Source: a virus. Taken from it: a DNA stretch of 64,000 nt. The notes under the pieces are model-generated. The model saw only the letters and a list, made by a program, of their open reading frames with translations. It did no database searches and was not told the origin of the DNA. The stretch is from IMG/VR virus record IMGVR_UViG_3300009158_000048, positions 1 to 64,000 of that record. The stretch is one strand, 5' to 3'. Positions 1 to 6,961 of the stretch are shown here, piece by piece; the first letter of the stretch is position 1, and each line of letters begins with the position of its first letter. The position numbers were made by a program, and so were the translations under genes.

Positions 1-1
1 A

Positions 2-379
2 CAAGTTATAGATACTACAATAACTATTCCCGGAGAAACAGTATATATTCAAGATACACTATACTGTGATTCTTTAGGACATGTTATATCTAAGTTAGGT
101 GATAGACTAAGAGACAAAGATGGTAAGATCATTACTTTAGAAACAAGATTGAGCAATAATGTATATACTACTAAAGCTCAAGTACATACTATTTATAAAA
201 CTATAAAAGGCAATACTAAATATTTTACTAAAGTAGTAACTAAAACATTGAAACCAGAAAAGATAAAGTATATTCCTTGGTGGGTAAACTTCTTAGCTGT
301 AGTGGGAGGGATTGTACTAATTATTTTATTAATTAATATTATTATTAAGATCATTAGATCTCAAATTCCTTTAGCATGA
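2..379 (+). CDS. Membrane-anchored lysis-region protein, 5' end outside the window
   Basis: The frame is open from the first complete codon at position 2, so the gene begins upstream. A TTG at 149 lies inside this longer frame and is unlikely to be the start. The visible 125 residues form a polar, probably helical region followed by one strong transmembrane helix near the C-terminus (from about W-W-V-N-F-L to I-I-I-K-I-I) and a short basic tail. The stop overlaps the holin start in an ATGA arrangement, so the two are translationally linked. Position before holin and lysozyme makes a spanin or other envelope-disruption role possible, but no family is recognised. Without the N-terminus a signal peptide or lipobox cannot be assessed. 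Confidence 0.7.
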   Translation, partial: QVIDTTITIPGETVYIQDTLYCDSLGHVISKLGDRLRDKDGKIITLETRLSNNVYTTKAQVHTIYKTIKGNTKYFTKVVTKTLKPEKIKYIPWWVNFLAVVGGIVLIILLINIIIKIIRSQIPLA

Positions 380-873
380 AAACAAAAATAACACTTACAG
401 TATTGTCTATATTCTCCATCTTTGCCCCAGTTGAACTTTGCTCTATTATATTAATGACTATTATATTTATAGATACTATTGTTAAACTTATATCACTTAA
501 AAAAATAGCTTGTTCTGAAAAAAGAAAGTACAGAGAAGTATTCAAATCTAAAATACTTAGAAGAGGATACATATTTAAAGCAGCAGGATATTATATTTTT
601 GCTGGTGCAGTATTTCCATTAGACTACTATGCATTAACTCCATTTTCAAATGGAATTCTTAAAGCTTTAGGATATACATTTACTATTCCAACTCCTGCTT
701 TATTTACAAATGTATTATTATGTATATTTGCTATTATAGAATTAGCATCTATTAATGAAAACTGGTTTGATATTACTGGTAATAATATTCTTAAATCAGC
801 AGCAGATGTTGTTAAGAAAATTAGATTAGGAGTTGAAGCTGTGTCAGATACATACAAGAATATTAAAAACTAA
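376..873 (+). CDS. Phage holin
   Basis: A 165-aa protein with several hydrophobic stretches: residues 5-40, a central pair around 70-90, and about 108-125 ending in a segment rich in I-I-E-L. It finishes with an amphipathic, Lys-containing helix. The pattern, and the phrase A-I-I-E-L-x-S-I-x-E-N in particular, resembles the phage_holin_4/TcdE-like holins common in Bacteroidota phages (recalled family resemblance, not searched). It would make holes in the inner membrane and release the lysozyme encoded 6 bases downstream. Its start overlaps the preceding gene by 4 bases. Confidence 0.75.
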   Translation: MKTKITLTVLSIFSIFAPVELCSIILMTIIFIDTIVKLISLKKIACSEKRKYREVFKSKILRRGYIFKAAGYYIFAGAVFPLDYYALTPFSNGILKALGYTFTIPTPALFTNVLLCIFAIIELASINENWFDITGNNILKSAADVVKKIRLGVEAVSDTYKNIKN

Positions 874-879
874 TACATA

Positions 880-1341
880 ATGAAAATACTTAAGTTAAGT
901 CCTGTAGGAGTTGAGTTAATAAAATCATTTGAAGGATTTAGTGCTAAACCTTATAGATGTCCAGCAGGAGTCCCTACAATAGGATATGGTGCCACATACT
1001 ATACTAGCATAAAAAAAGTTACTATGGCTGATGCTGCAATAACAAAAGCAGAAGCAACAGTATTACTTGCTAATATGTTAGGCTCTTATGAGAGAGCAGT
1101 AGATACTTATTGCATAGATACAATCACACAGAATCAATTTGATGCATTAGTTTCCTTTGCTTATAACTTAGGAACTGGAGCATTAAAATCTTCTACACTG
1201 TTAAAAAAAGTTAATACAGATCCAAATGATCCTGACATTAGAAAAGAATTTATGAAGTGGGTAAATGCAGGAGGAGTTACACTAGCCGGATTAGTTAGAA
1301 GAAGAAATGCAGAAGCTGACTTATATTTTACAAAAGACTAA
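880..1341 (+). CDS. GH24 endolysin (T4-type lysozyme/muramidase)
   Basis: A 153-aa enzyme predicted to cut the glycan strands of peptidoglycan between MurNAc and GlcNAc. The GH24 catalytic spacing E-8-(D/C)-5-T is visible exactly as E18, C27, T33: S-F-E-G-F at the glutamate, and the threonine inside P-T-I-G-Y-G. The C-terminal half carries the usual N-Q-F-D-A-L-V-S-F-A-Y-N-x-G block and a G-L-x-x-R-R-x-x-E-x-x-L-Y end. There is no signal peptide, so export needs the holin. Length is typical for a lambda/P22-type lysozyme. The stop overlaps the next start by one base (TAATG). Confidence 0.93.
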   Translation: MKILKLSPVGVELIKSFEGFSAKPYRCPAGVPTIGYGATYYTSIKKVTMADAAITKAEATVLLANMLGSYERAVDTYCIDTITQNQFDALVSFAYNLGTGALKSSTLLKKVNTDPNDPDIRKEFMKWVNAGGVTLAGLVRRRNAEADLYFTKD

Positions 1342-1859
1342 TGAGTTATAGTTATTTACAGGAAGAGAAATCTCCAAAGATATTAGTAGAAGCAGTAAAG
1401 ATGCTTGGTACTAAAGAAGTAGTAGGTAAAGAACATAACCCTGTTATCTTAGGATGGGCTAAAGAACTTGGTTTATCTAAAGTATATACTAATGATGAAA
1501 TTCCTTGGTGTGGATTAGCTGTAGCATATGCAGCTCATATGGCCGGAGTAACAGTAGTAGACAAACCCCTATGGGCTCTATCATGGGCTACATATGGTAC
1601 TAAAGTAACTGAACCTATGTTAGGTGACATACTTACTTTTAAAAGAGATGGTGGTGGACATGTAGGGATATATGTTGGAGAAGATAAAGATTGCTATCAT
1701 GTACTTGGCGGAAACCAAGGAAATGCAATGAGTGTAACAAGAATAGTAAAAACAAGATTGTATCAAGCAAGAAGAACAGCCTGGAAAGTAGCACAACCTG
1801 CAAATGTACGCAAGGTCATGTTGGATGCTAAAGGTACAATCAGTAAAAATGAAGCATAA
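1341..1859 (+). CDS. CHAP/NlpC-like peptidoglycan hydrolase (TIGR02594-type)
   Basis: A 172-aa protein with a cysteine-peptidase or amidase layout: C57 in I-P-W-C-G-L-A-V-A-Y, H107 in G-G-H-V-G-I-Y-V-G, and a polar N125 in L-G-G-N-Q. This matches the TIGR02594/CHAP families, which cut peptide crosslinks or the amide bond of peptidoglycan. A second wall enzyme directly behind the GH24 lysozyme suggests that both glycan and peptide bonds are attacked. It overlaps the genes on both sides by one base (TAATG junctions), so lysis genes are translationally coupled. A role as a virion-associated hydrolase instead of a lysis enzyme cannot be excluded. Confidence 0.85.
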   Translation: MSYSYLQEEKSPKILVEAVKMLGTKEVVGKEHNPVILGWAKELGLSKVYTNDEIPWCGLAVAYAAHMAGVTVVDKPLWALSWATYGTKVTEPMLGDILTFKRDGGGHVGIYVGEDKDCYHVLGGNQGNAMSVTRIVKTRLYQARRTAWKVAQPANVRKVMLDAKGTISKNEA

Positions 1860-2017
1860 TGAAATTTAGAAACAACTGGAATTCCCCTGCCAAACAATGG
1901 GACAAATTAGCAATAAGATTAAGAATATCTGCATTAGATATCTTAACAATAGAAATAGATATCTCAAGAGAATTCTATATGTTAACAATTTTAAACTTAA
2001 CAATTAAAAACAGATAA
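1859..2017 (+). CDS. Small hypothetical protein of the lysis operon (52 aa)
   Basis: A short gene easily missed by length cut-offs. It starts with ATG inside the TAATG junction at the end of the hydrolase gene and ends with TAA just before the lysis-operon terminator. The product begins M-K-F-R-N-N-W-N-S-P, then has a Trp/Lys/Arg-rich segment, then an Ile/Leu-rich helix with no clean transmembrane span. Support comes from the coupling pattern, which matches the preceding junction, and from filling the space up to the terminator. The function is unknown. Confidence 0.55.
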   Translation: MKFRNNWNSPAKQWDKLAIRLRISALDILTIEIDISREFYMLTILNLTIKNR

Positions 2018-2043
2018 GTAATTAAACTTATTAAATGCACAGT

Positions 2044-2079
2044 AATCCAGGTATGTTCTATATCTGGATTTATTTTTTT
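2044..2079 (+). terminator. Intrinsic terminator of the lysis operon
   Basis: AATCCAG at 2044-2050 pairs with CTGGATT at 2064-2070. The stem continues inward (GTAT against ATAT with one G-T pair) to about 11 bp around a five-base loop, and T-rich sequence follows (2071-2079). It separates the lysis genes from the packaging genes. Confidence 0.8.
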
Positions 2080-2085
2080 AAATGT

Positions 2086-2103
2086 TTTTTGTTTAAACAA
2101 AAA
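2086..2103. promoter_or_regulatory. 18-bp perfect palindrome, possible operator
   Basis: Five T, G, TTT then AAA, C, five A form an uninterrupted 18-bp palindrome centred on GTTTAAAC. It ends three bases before the promoter-like box at 2106-2114, a place where a bound repressor or activator would act. Its AT-only arms are not expected to make a strong RNA hairpin, so an operator is more likely than a second terminator. Confidence 0.4.
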
Positions 2104-2105
2104 TT

Positions 2106-2114
2106 GTATATTTG
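2106..2114 (+). promoter_or_regulatory. Promoter -7 box, GTATATTTG
   Basis: TATATTTG at 2107-2114 fits the Bacteroidota -7 consensus TAnnTTTG exactly. A TTTG occurs at 2088-2091, although the 15-base gap is shorter than the usual 19-21. It lies downstream of the lysis terminator and 23 bases before the first packaging gene. The same GTATATT core recurs before other operons of this window. Confidence 0.6.
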
Positions 2115-2136
2115 TCTAAACTTTAAATATATAAAA

Positions 2137-2403
2137 ATGGAAAATCAACAACCAGAACAAGAGATGTCACATGAAGAGTTGACAGCAAGAAAAGAGGAAA
2201 TGAAAGCATTCTATGAAGAATCAGTTCCTTACTTAGAAGCTCAAGCAAAGTATGAAAAGCTTTTGACAGACATTGAAGAAGCAAGATTTAAAAGAGCTAA
2301 TTACCAATATCAGTTTGCTATGATGATGGCTCAGAGTGAAGAGGCGGAGAAAGAAGCAAAGAATTCATCTGAGGCACCAGAAAGAAAGCTTAAAAAAGAT
2401 TAA
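2137..2403 (+). CDS. Small acidic coiled-coil protein, first gene of packaging operon
   Basis: An 88-aa product starting M-E-N-Q-Q-P-E-Q-E, rich in Glu, Lys and Ala and strongly helical, with a Y-x-x-x-Q-A-K-Y-E-K-L-L core. I chose the ATG at 2137. The in-frame ATG at 2035 would put the terminator, palindrome and promoter box inside the coding region and give an unlikely Phe-rich N-terminus. Small proteins of this sort sit at this place in many crAss-like genomes. Function unknown; a head or packaging accessory role is inferred from context only. Confidence 0.8.
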   Translation: MENQQPEQEMSHEELTARKEEMKAFYEESVPYLEAQAKYEKLLTDIEEARFKRANYQYQFAMMMAQSEEAEKEAKNSSEAPERKLKKD

Positions 2404-2405
2404 TT

Positions 2406-2786
2406 ATGGCACTTGTTAATCAAGTACAGAAACGTGTTAAAATGCCCAAATGGGATGTTGTAAAGTTTCAGATTCTTACTCATTGTTATATTAACCGTAT
2501 TGCAATGAGTGAATCTGATCTAAACTGTTTAACCTTACTCAGCTTTAATGAACCCATTGAGTTAACAAGCTTTTGTTATGATGCATCTTCTGATGAAGAA
2601 GGTATATTTAAGTCTCCACAGACTGTACGTAACTGTATTAATAAAGCTGAAAAAAACGGATTAATAGTAAAGGATGTAAAAAATAAAAAGATTATTATGA
2701 TTAATCCTAATCTAAAAATTCAAACAGAAGGAAACATATTGTTAGACTATAAATTCTTAGGTAATGATACCAAAGAAAGCGTCTAA
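2406..2786 (+). CDS. Conserved hypothetical protein, possible winged-helix
   Basis: A 126-aa protein two bases after the preceding stop. The stretch S-P-Q-T-V-R-N-C-I-N-K-A-E-K-N-G-L-I followed by short beta-like Lys-rich strands resembles the recognition helix and wing of a winged-helix DNA-binding domain, as in small phage regulators. This is a visual resemblance, not a recognised family. Its 3' end overlaps the HU-like gene by 23 bases, which implies joint expression. A packaging or transcription-switch role is possible. Confidence 0.7.
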   Translation: MALVNQVQKRVKMPKWDVVKFQILTHCYINRIAMSESDLNCLTLLSFNEPIELTSFCYDASSDEEGIFKSPQTVRNCINKAEKNGLIVKDVKNKKIIMINPNLKIQTEGNILLDYKFLGNDTKESV

Positions 2787-3174
2787 ACTTTACAGAGAAA
2801 CAGCAGAGGAACTAAATGTTGAGGAAGCATTAGTTGAAAATTTTGTAGAGTTTCTTTACAAAAATGTGAGAAGCTGTTTATCTAACCTAACTTATCCAAG
2901 AATAAATGTGGAAGGCTTAGGTCACTTTAACACAAAGGCTAGTTGGATAAGAAGATCAATTCAAAGATCTACTAAATTATTAGAAAATCATGATACCTCA
3001 ACTTTTGGTGCCTATTCAAAGAAGTTGCGGATACAAGATAAACTTGATCTTCTTATTGAGCTGGAGAAAAAGATCACCCTAGAAGAGCAGAGAAAATCAA
3101 TATTTAAAAATGAAAAATATGAATCTATTAAAACAAATTTGGAAGGAGAAGCACAGAATAATGGAGGGGATTAA
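2764..3174 (+). CDS. HU/IHF-like DNA-binding protein
   Basis: A 136-aa product. The first 70 residues follow the HU/IHF plan: two helices (A-E-E-L-N-V-E-E-A-L-V-E-N-F-V-E-F) followed by strands with R-I-N-V-E-G-L-G-H-F, comparable to the V-x-L-x-G-F-G-x-F strand of HU. The long DNA-wrapping arm with an R-N-P-x-T-G motif is not evident, and the C-terminal 60 residues are a charged helical extension unlike classic 90-aa HU. crAss-like phages are known to carry IHF-type genes next to the packaging genes. It probably bends DNA during packaging or head filling (inference). Confidence 0.75.
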   Translation: MIPKKASKLYRETAEELNVEEALVENFVEFLYKNVRSCLSNLTYPRINVEGLGHFNTKASWIRRSIQRSTKLLENHDTSTFGAYSKKLRIQDKLDLLIELEKKITLEEQRKSIFKNEKYESIKTNLEGEAQNNGGD

Positions 3175-3409
3175 AAACTCTATTATCCGTGATGAGTTTG
3201 TAGAAGATATAGCAGAACTAAGACTTGCTGTTTGTAATCAGTGTCCAAGTAAAGGAAAGAAGTGTGCTGTTAAAGGTACAGCTCCATGTTGTAATGAATG
3301 TGGTTGTTCCCTTGGTTTCAAGACCAGATCATTATCATCTGAGTGCCCTTTAGGTAAATGGGAAGCATTACTATCAGAAGAAGAAGAAGATAAACTAGAT
3401 GCCTTATGA
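3161..3409 (+). CDS. Small Cys-rich, probably zinc-binding protein
   Basis: The ATG at 3161 gives 82 aa and a 14-base overlap with the HU-like gene; an upstream ATG at 3110 would overlap by 65 bases and is less likely. The centre holds a Cys cluster, C-N-Q-C, then K-K-C, then C-C-N-E-C-G-C, then S-E-C-P-L-G-K-W, able to hold one or two zinc ions. The C-terminus is acidic. Similar small cysteine proteins lie just upstream of the terminase in related phages (recalled). A nucleic-acid-binding accessory role is inferred. Confidence 0.78.
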   Translation: MEGIKNSIIRDEFVEDIAELRLAVCNQCPSKGKKCAVKGTAPCCNECGCSLGFKTRSLSSECPLGKWEALLSEEEEDKLDAL

Positions 3410-4239
3410 GTATAGTATTTAACGCAGCAGATCATAGTTACAAAAGTCAAGATGATAGCGGTATTGATTGGATCAGTGTAACTACATTAGTTTCACATTT
3501 TAAGAAAGCTTTTGATGCAAAGAAAGTTGCTGAAAAAGTTTCTAAGAATAAAAGATCTAAATGGTATGGTATTGAACCAGATGAGATTCAAAATATATGG
3601 AACTCTGAGTCAACAAGAGCAATTACCTTAGGAACATATTATCATAACCAAAGAGAATCTGACTTGTGTTCATTAGCTTCAATGGAAAGAGAAGGTGTAA
3701 CTGTTCCTGTCTTTGCTCCTTTACCAGAAAAGGATGGTGCAAAATATGCTCCCTTACAGAAGTTAGAACCAGGAGTATATCCTGAACATATGGTTTATCT
3801 TAAGTCTGCTAGTATCTGTGGGCAATCAGATTTAGTAGAAGTGGTTAATGGTAAAGTAAATATCATTGATTATAAAACTAATAAAGAGATAAAGACTGAA
3901 TCTTATGTGGATTGGGAAGGCAAATCAGAAAAATTACTTGCACCAGTAGATAGTTTAGATGACTGTAATTTTAATCACTATGCATTACAGCTTAGTATTT
4001 ATATGTATATTATTCTTAAGCATAACCCTAAGTTAAAACCTGGTAGAATATTTATACACCATATTACATTTGAACAAGAGGATGTTGATAAGTGGGGGTA
4101 CCCGGTTGCTAAACTTGATGGCAATGGTGAGCCTATAGTAAAAGAAGTAGTTCCTATGGCTATTCCTTATTTAGTAGATGAAGTAATAAGTATTATGCAT
4201 TATTTGCATGAGAACAAACATAAAGTAAAAAAGAAATGA
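3406..4239 (+). CDS. PD-(D/E)XK family nuclease
   Basis: A 277-aa protein with the Cas4/RecB-type core: D142 in C-G-Q-S-D-L-V-E, then D155-x-K157 in I-I-D-Y-K-T-N-K, then the Q-x-x-x-Y helix (Q195 to Y199, followed by M-Y). An H-N-Q-R-E motif about 70 residues before the core could supply the first metal-binding histidine or glutamate. These enzymes cut DNA with bound metal. Placed between the HU-like protein and the terminase, it likely serves DNA processing before or during packaging, such as resolving branches. It overlaps both neighbours by 4 bases. Confidence 0.85.
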   Translation: MSIVFNAADHSYKSQDDSGIDWISVTTLVSHFKKAFDAKKVAEKVSKNKRSKWYGIEPDEIQNIWNSESTRAITLGTYYHNQRESDLCSLASMEREGVTVPVFAPLPEKDGAKYAPLQKLEPGVYPEHMVYLKSASICGQSDLVEVVNGKVNIIDYKTNKEIKTESYVDWEGKSEKLLAPVDSLDDCNFNHYALQLSIYMYIILKHNPKLKPGRIFIHHITFEQEDVDKWGYPVAKLDGNGEPIVKEVVPMAIPYLVDEVISIMHYLHENKHKVKKK

Positions 4240-4751
4240 TTATAAGACTATTTGATGTACAAAATGGAATTGTTATTCCTACTGAACATTGCTATACATT
4301 AAAAGCTTTAAAAGATGTTATGGATAATTATCCAGAAGATTATTTAAAGATATATCTGTATCTTTTTTACATGACCTGTCCTAATCCAGATATGAATCCG
4401 TTTTTTCATACTCCAGAAATTGATAAAGAAAGTATCATATTAAAAGAAATAGCAGCTGAGTTTTCTACAGAAGATGATGATATTCATATTGCTTTGCAAT
4501 TTTGTCAAAGAATGTATGAAACACCAACATCTAGAGCATATAAAGGTATGGCATCTATGTTAGATAGATTGGCTAGATATATGGAAACAACTCAGATCAC
4601 TGCCGGTAGGGATGGTAATATTAATTCACTAGTTGCTGCAGCTAAAAACTTTGACCAGATTAGAGCTTCATTTAAAGGAGTATACAAAGATCTCCAAGAT
4701 GAACAATCTAGTAAAGTTCGCGGAGGCCAGGGGCTTGCATATGATTCTTAA
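4236..4751 (+). CDS. Conserved protein directly upstream of TerL, candidate small terminase
   Basis: A 171-aa helical protein. The last third (T-T-Q-I-T-A-G-R-D-G-N-I-N-S-L, then A-A-K-N-F-D-Q-I-R-A-S-F-K-G) has a Gly-rich loop between helices and a basic tail. It overlaps the nuclease by 4 bases and sits 3 bases before terL. Position and size match those of small terminase subunits, but no helix-turn-helix is clear and I do not recognise the sequence as a proven TerS. The name is positional inference. Confidence 0.72.
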   Translation: MIIRLFDVQNGIVIPTEHCYTLKALKDVMDNYPEDYLKIYLYLFYMTCPNPDMNPFFHTPEIDKESIILKEIAAEFSTEDDDIHIALQFCQRMYETPTSRAYKGMASMLDRLARYMETTQITAGRDGNINSLVAAAKNFDQIRASFKGVYKDLQDEQSSKVRGGQGLAYDS

Positions 4752-4754
4752 ACT

Positions 4755-6956
4755 ATGAATGAAATTTATCAAGATATACCCTGTTGGGATAATGGTACAT
4801 GGACAACAGTATCATTTGATTCTAGAGAAGAATTCTCAAGAACTATTGCAGAAATGTTTTCTGAACCTGGAAAATACAATTTTGATGAGACTAGTTTTCT
4901 TTTTAATCAAGAAGCCGTAAAGTTTAGAGAGCAGAATGTTTATTGTATAGCACCATTTAGATCAAGAGATTTTATATCTTATTGGGATGATCAGAAACAT
5001 AAATGTAGAAAAGGAGTATTCTATATAAATGGTAATAAGAAATGGTATCTTACTAGAGATTACTATATGTGGTTAAACTTCTTACCTATCTTTGATAAGG
5101 AACAACAAAAGTTTGACTTTGCAAAAGTCAGAGATGCTCAGTATCACATGGCTTTATATGAACTACTAGCAGAACTTAATTATAAACATGTTGCTATTCT
5201 GAAGAAACGTCAGATAGCATCCTCATACTTCCATATCTCTAAGTTACTTAATCAGCTTTGGTTTGAAGCTGGGGTAACTTTGAAGATGGGAGCCAGCCTC
5301 AAAGATTATATCAATGAGAAAGGTTCTTGGAAGTTTATGTCAGAATATGCTGCGTTCTTAAATGAACATACGGCATGGTACCGTCCAATGTCTCCAGACA
5401 AAGTTCTAATGTGGCAGCAAAAGATTGAAGTAAGAAAAGGGGACAGAAAAACAGAAGTGGGTTTAAAGGGTACTATGCAAGGCATGTCATTTGAGAAAGA
5501 TCCAACAAATGGTGTAGGGGGTCCGGTAAAATACTTCTTTCATGAAGAAGCAGGGATTGCACCAAAGATGGATTTAACCTATGAGTATATGCGTCCTGCT
5601 ATGGCATCTGGTTTAATTACTACAGGAATGTTTATTGCTGCAGGATCTGTAGGAGATTTATCTCAGTGTGAACCATTAAGAAAAATGATACTTTCACCAA
5701 CTGATACAGATGTGTATGCTGTTGAGACTGACCTTATAGACTCAAAAGGAACTTATGGTATGTCAGGTTTGTTTATTCCTGAACAATGGTCAATGCCTCC
5801 ATACATAGATGACTATGGTAATTCACTTGTCAAAGAAGCATTAAAAGCTTTAGATGAACAATTTGCCGCCTGGAAGAAAGAACTTGATCCAGAAACTTAT
5901 CAGTTAAGAATATCTCAGAGACCAAGAAACATAGAGGAAGCATTTGCCCATAGAAGTGTATCTGTTTTTCCACCACATCTTGTAACTGCACAACAAAGAA
6001 GAATAGAAGACAAAGAATATGCCTATGAATTCTTGGATATAAGTACTGATGAGAATGGTAAACCTTCTGTTAAACCATCTAATAGACAGCCAATTAAAGA
6101 ATTTCCAGTAACTAAAAAGACTGAAGATAAAACAGGAGTACTAGTAGTTTGGGAAAGACCAATTAAAGACCCAACTTTTGGACAGTACTATGCTTCTATT
6201 GACCCCGTGTCAGAAGGTAAAACTACAACATCAGATTCATTATGTTCTATCTATGTTATGAAAGCTCCTGTAGAAGTTACAAAAGTAACTGGTATAGAAA
6301 CTGAAACTTACATAGAACCAGATAAGATTGTAGCTGCTTGGTGTGGTAGGTTTGATGACCTTAATAAAACTCACCAGAGACTGGAGTTAATTATAGAATG
6401 GTATAATGCATGGACAGTAATTGAGAATAACATCTCATTATTTATCCAGTATATGATATCTAGAAAGAAACAAAGATTCTTAGTACCTAAAAGTCAGATC
6501 ATGTTCTTGAAAGATTTGGGTGCAAATGCTAACGTCTTCCAGGAGTATGGTTGGAAAAATACAGGAACTTTATTTAAACAACATCTTCTTAACTATGCAA
6601 TAGAATATACTAAAGAAGAATTAGATGTAGAAACTAAAACAGATGGTACAATTGTACGTACAAAATACGGTATAGAAAGAATACCTGACCCCATGTTACT
6701 TACTGAAATGCGTGAATATGCACCAGGAGTCAATGTGGATAGACTAGTTTCATTCTGTGCATTGGTTGCATTTATGAGAATACAGCAATCAAACAGAGGT
6801 TATGCTAAAAGAGTAATAATGGATGATGCCGCTAAAAACTTGCAAAAGTCAGAAAATTTGTTTAAATTAAACAATAGTCCATTTAGACATATTGGTAAAT
6901 CAGTTTATAGGAATAGTGATGGCGGCAAGCGGTCTCCTTTTAAACATTTTAAATAA
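4755..6956 (+). CDS. terL: Terminase large subunit (packaging ATPase and nuclease)
   Basis: A 733-aa motor that pumps DNA into the prohead and cuts the concatemer. ATPase: a Walker A region at 150-158 reads K-K-R-Q-I-A-S-S-Y. This lacks G-K-S/T and keeps its lysines at the front, as in deviant terminase P-loops. Walker B is a hydrophobic strand leading to F-F-H-E-E with E264/E265. Nuclease: an RNase H-like domain with D483 in A-S-I-D-P-V, E557 in V-I-E-N-N, and D662 in V-N-V-D-R-L. Length fits crAss-like TerL. It is followed 5 bases later by the portal gene. Confidence 0.93.
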   Translation: MNEIYQDIPCWDNGTWTTVSFDSREEFSRTIAEMFSEPGKYNFDETSFLFNQEAVKFREQNVYCIAPFRSRDFISYWDDQKHKCRKGVFYINGNKKWYLTRDYYMWLNFLPIFDKEQQKFDFAKVRDAQYHMALYELLAELNYKHVAILKKRQIASSYFHISKLLNQLWFEAGVTLKMGASLKDYINEKGSWKFMSEYAAFLNEHTAWYRPMSPDKVLMWQQKIEVRKGDRKTEVGLKGTMQGMSFEKDPTNGVGGPVKYFFHEEAGIAPKMDLTYEYMRPAMASGLITTGMFIAAGSVGDLSQCEPLRKMILSPTDTDVYAVETDLIDSKGTYGMSGLFIPEQWSMPPYIDDYGNSLVKEALKALDEQFAAWKKELDPETYQLRISQRPRNIEEAFAHRSVSVFPPHLVTAQQRRIEDKEYAYEFLDISTDENGKPSVKPSNRQPIKEFPVTKKTEDKTGVLVVWERPIKDPTFGQYYASIDPVSEGKTTTSDSLCSIYVMKAPVEVTKVTGIETETYIEPDKIVAAWCGRFDDLNKTHQRLELIIEWYNAWTVIENNISLFIQYMISRKKQRFLVPKSQIMFLKDLGANANVFQEYGWKNTGTLFKQHLLNYAIEYTKEELDVETKTDGTIVRTKYGIERIPDPMLLTEMREYAPGVNVDRLVSFCALVAFMRIQQSNRGYAKRVIMDDAAKNLQKSENLFKLNNSPFRHIGKSVYRNSDGGKRSPFKHFK

Positions 6957-6961
6957 TAAGT

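Noticed and set aside
149-379. 76-aa gene starting with TTG at 149
   Set aside because: The same frame is open back to position 2, so this is only part of a gene that starts outside the window.
2035-2136. Longer start for the small acidic gene
   Set aside because: The extension covers an intrinsic terminator, a palindrome and a promoter box and adds an atypical Phe-rich head; ATG at 2137 is better.
3110-3160. Upstream start for the Cys-rich protein
   Set aside because: It would overlap the HU-like gene by 65 bases; the ATG at 3161 needs only 14.
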